Assembly (NCBI GenBank): GCA_009774735.1
Contig: VSOH01000121.1
Span: 1-5,314 of the forward strand
Length of the DNA: 5,314 nt
Direction of reading: 5' to 3'
Source: Clostridiales bacterium
Lineage (GTDB): Bacteria > Bacillota_A > Clostridia > Oscillospirales > Acutalibacteraceae
Position 1 is the stretch's first letter. The number at the start of each line of letters is the position of its first letter. Positions 4,593 through 5,314 of the stretch are shown one piece after another. A program made the position numbers and the translations under genes. A model generated the notes under the pieces. It worked only from the letters and a program-made list of their open reading frames with translations, was not told the origin of the DNA and did not search any database.

Positions 4593-5314
4593 TTAGAATT
4601 TGCTATGGTGTTTGATAAGCTTGTTTGATTTTAACGCTGCAATCGTTGAGAAAACAACCACTACCAGACCAACTGCAATGTGTATCAGGAACATTACATT
4701 AATGCTTTTAAAAATCGCATCACTGTAAACAGACGGAGTAATTACTGCTCCTTTGCCTATTCCTAATATAAGGCAGATTGCACCTGTAAAAACAAACGAC
4801 AATCCTGCTGCAGTAAAAGCACTTAAATAATACCTGTAGGATTTCTTCTTGTTGTCAAAAAGACTTAATATCAACAGAAACGAAATAAGGACAATAACTA
4901 ATCCCAAAGAAACAAGCTTGCCGTAACTGCTTACAGTATTATCAATAAACTCTTTGAAAAATTCAGTATTCTTTACGCCATAGCACTCAGCATAAATTTC
5001 TGCTGCTTTGATTGCAGTATTGTGCACAAATGCAGAATCATATGACTCATTATTTCCCTCAAGAAATTCAATAATCAGATTTTCATAAACAGTTATTTTA
5101 TTCTTGGTAAGCATTGTAGTATCATTTCCGTTATAAAATCGTTCAACAACTGTTTCGCTGTACCCTCCGACATTATCAGACGCCTCAAATACTCTGACAG
5201 GTATTCCGCTGTTTTCAGACAAAAGTGAAATTTTTTGTTTAAAAGCATCATCATTATAAGTTGTTATTTTACTTGAAGAAAGGAACTTTTCCATATAAAC
5301 AGGCGAGCAAAGTG
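4593..5314 (-). CDS. membrane protein of unrecognised family, 5' end outside the window
   Basis: An ATG at 5294-5292 would give 233 residues, but the frame is open to the window edge (upstream codons read LCSPVY before the Met) and no Shine-Dalgarno sequence precedes this ATG. The gene is therefore probably truncated, and the hydrophobic LCSPVY may be the end of an N-terminal helix. Numbering from that Met, residues 1-125 are polar and probably extracytoplasmic, including SLLSENSGIPVRVFEAS (24-40). Three membrane helices follow at about 126-146, 157-178 and 198-221. Basic loops (NKKKSYRY after the first and LKSNKLIKHHSKF at the C-terminus) suggest those faces are cytoplasmic. The layout of helix, outer domain and three helices resembles hypothetical membrane proteins I associate with Clostridia, but I cannot name the family. 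No catalytic motif is apparent. It is transcribed ahead of the G5/3D-like gene but separated from it by a terminator and 550 bases. Confidence 0.82.
   Translation of the reverse strand, partial: LCSPVYMEKFLSSSKITTYNDDAFKQKISLLSENSGIPVRVFEASDNVGGYSETVVERFYNGNDTTMLTKNKITVYENLIIEFLEGNNESYDSAFVHNTAIKAAEIYAECYGVKNTEFFKEFIDNTVSSYGKLVSLGLVIVLISFLLILSLFDNKKKSYRYYLSAFTAAGLSFVFTGAICLILGIGKGAVITPSVYSDAIFKSINVMFLIHIAVGLVVVVFSTIAALKSNKLIKHHSKF

Overview
The window reads as a low-GC Gram-positive chromosome, most likely class Clostridia and probably a gut Ruminococcaceae/Oscillospirales-type organism. The basis is an AT-rich sequence, strong GGAGG-type ribosome binding sites, canonical sigma-A promoters, intrinsic terminators with T tracts, a one-chain (class IIA) glycyl-tRNA synthetase, and Firmicutes-type DUF975 and DUF348/G5 envelope proteins. 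The genus is an inference and was not tested by database search.

All confident genes lie on the minus strand, so they read from the right end of the window to the left. (1) 5314-4593 is the 3' part of a membrane protein with a long extracytoplasmic domain and three C-terminal membrane helices. Its true start lies outside the window. It ends in an AT-rich tail and an intrinsic terminator near 4523-4480. (2) A 550-base intergenic region (4592-4042) follows. It holds AT-rich inverted repeats, a near-perfect promoter (-35 at 4198-4193, -10 at 4176-4171) and a leader of about 125 nt with three hairpins. (3) 4041-2839 is a secreted or membrane-anchored cell-wall protein: DUF348-like repeats, a G5-like domain and a divergent 3D-type C-terminal domain. 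A strong terminator follows a few bases after its stop. (4) 2682-1300 is glycyl-tRNA synthetase with its own promoter (TTGACT-17-TAAAAT) and a leader too short for a T-box. (5) 1285-134 is a DUF975 membrane protein starting 14 nt after the synthetase stop with no terminator between them, so the two probably share a transcript. It is closed by a terminator at 132-82. (6) The first 80 bases hold at most the start of another minus-strand reading frame.

The window therefore has three transcription units: the end of one, a monocistronic wall-protein unit with a structured leader, and a glyQS-DUF975 pair. Most of it is ordinary housekeeping and envelope content. The least explained parts are the structured leader and upstream repeats of the G5/3D-like gene, the missing first aspartate of its 3D-like domain, and the low-complexity Tyr/Asp/Phe-rich loop of the DUF975 protein. 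I saw no CRISPR array, transposase, tRNA or rRNA gene, and no convincing evidence of a new multi-gene system.
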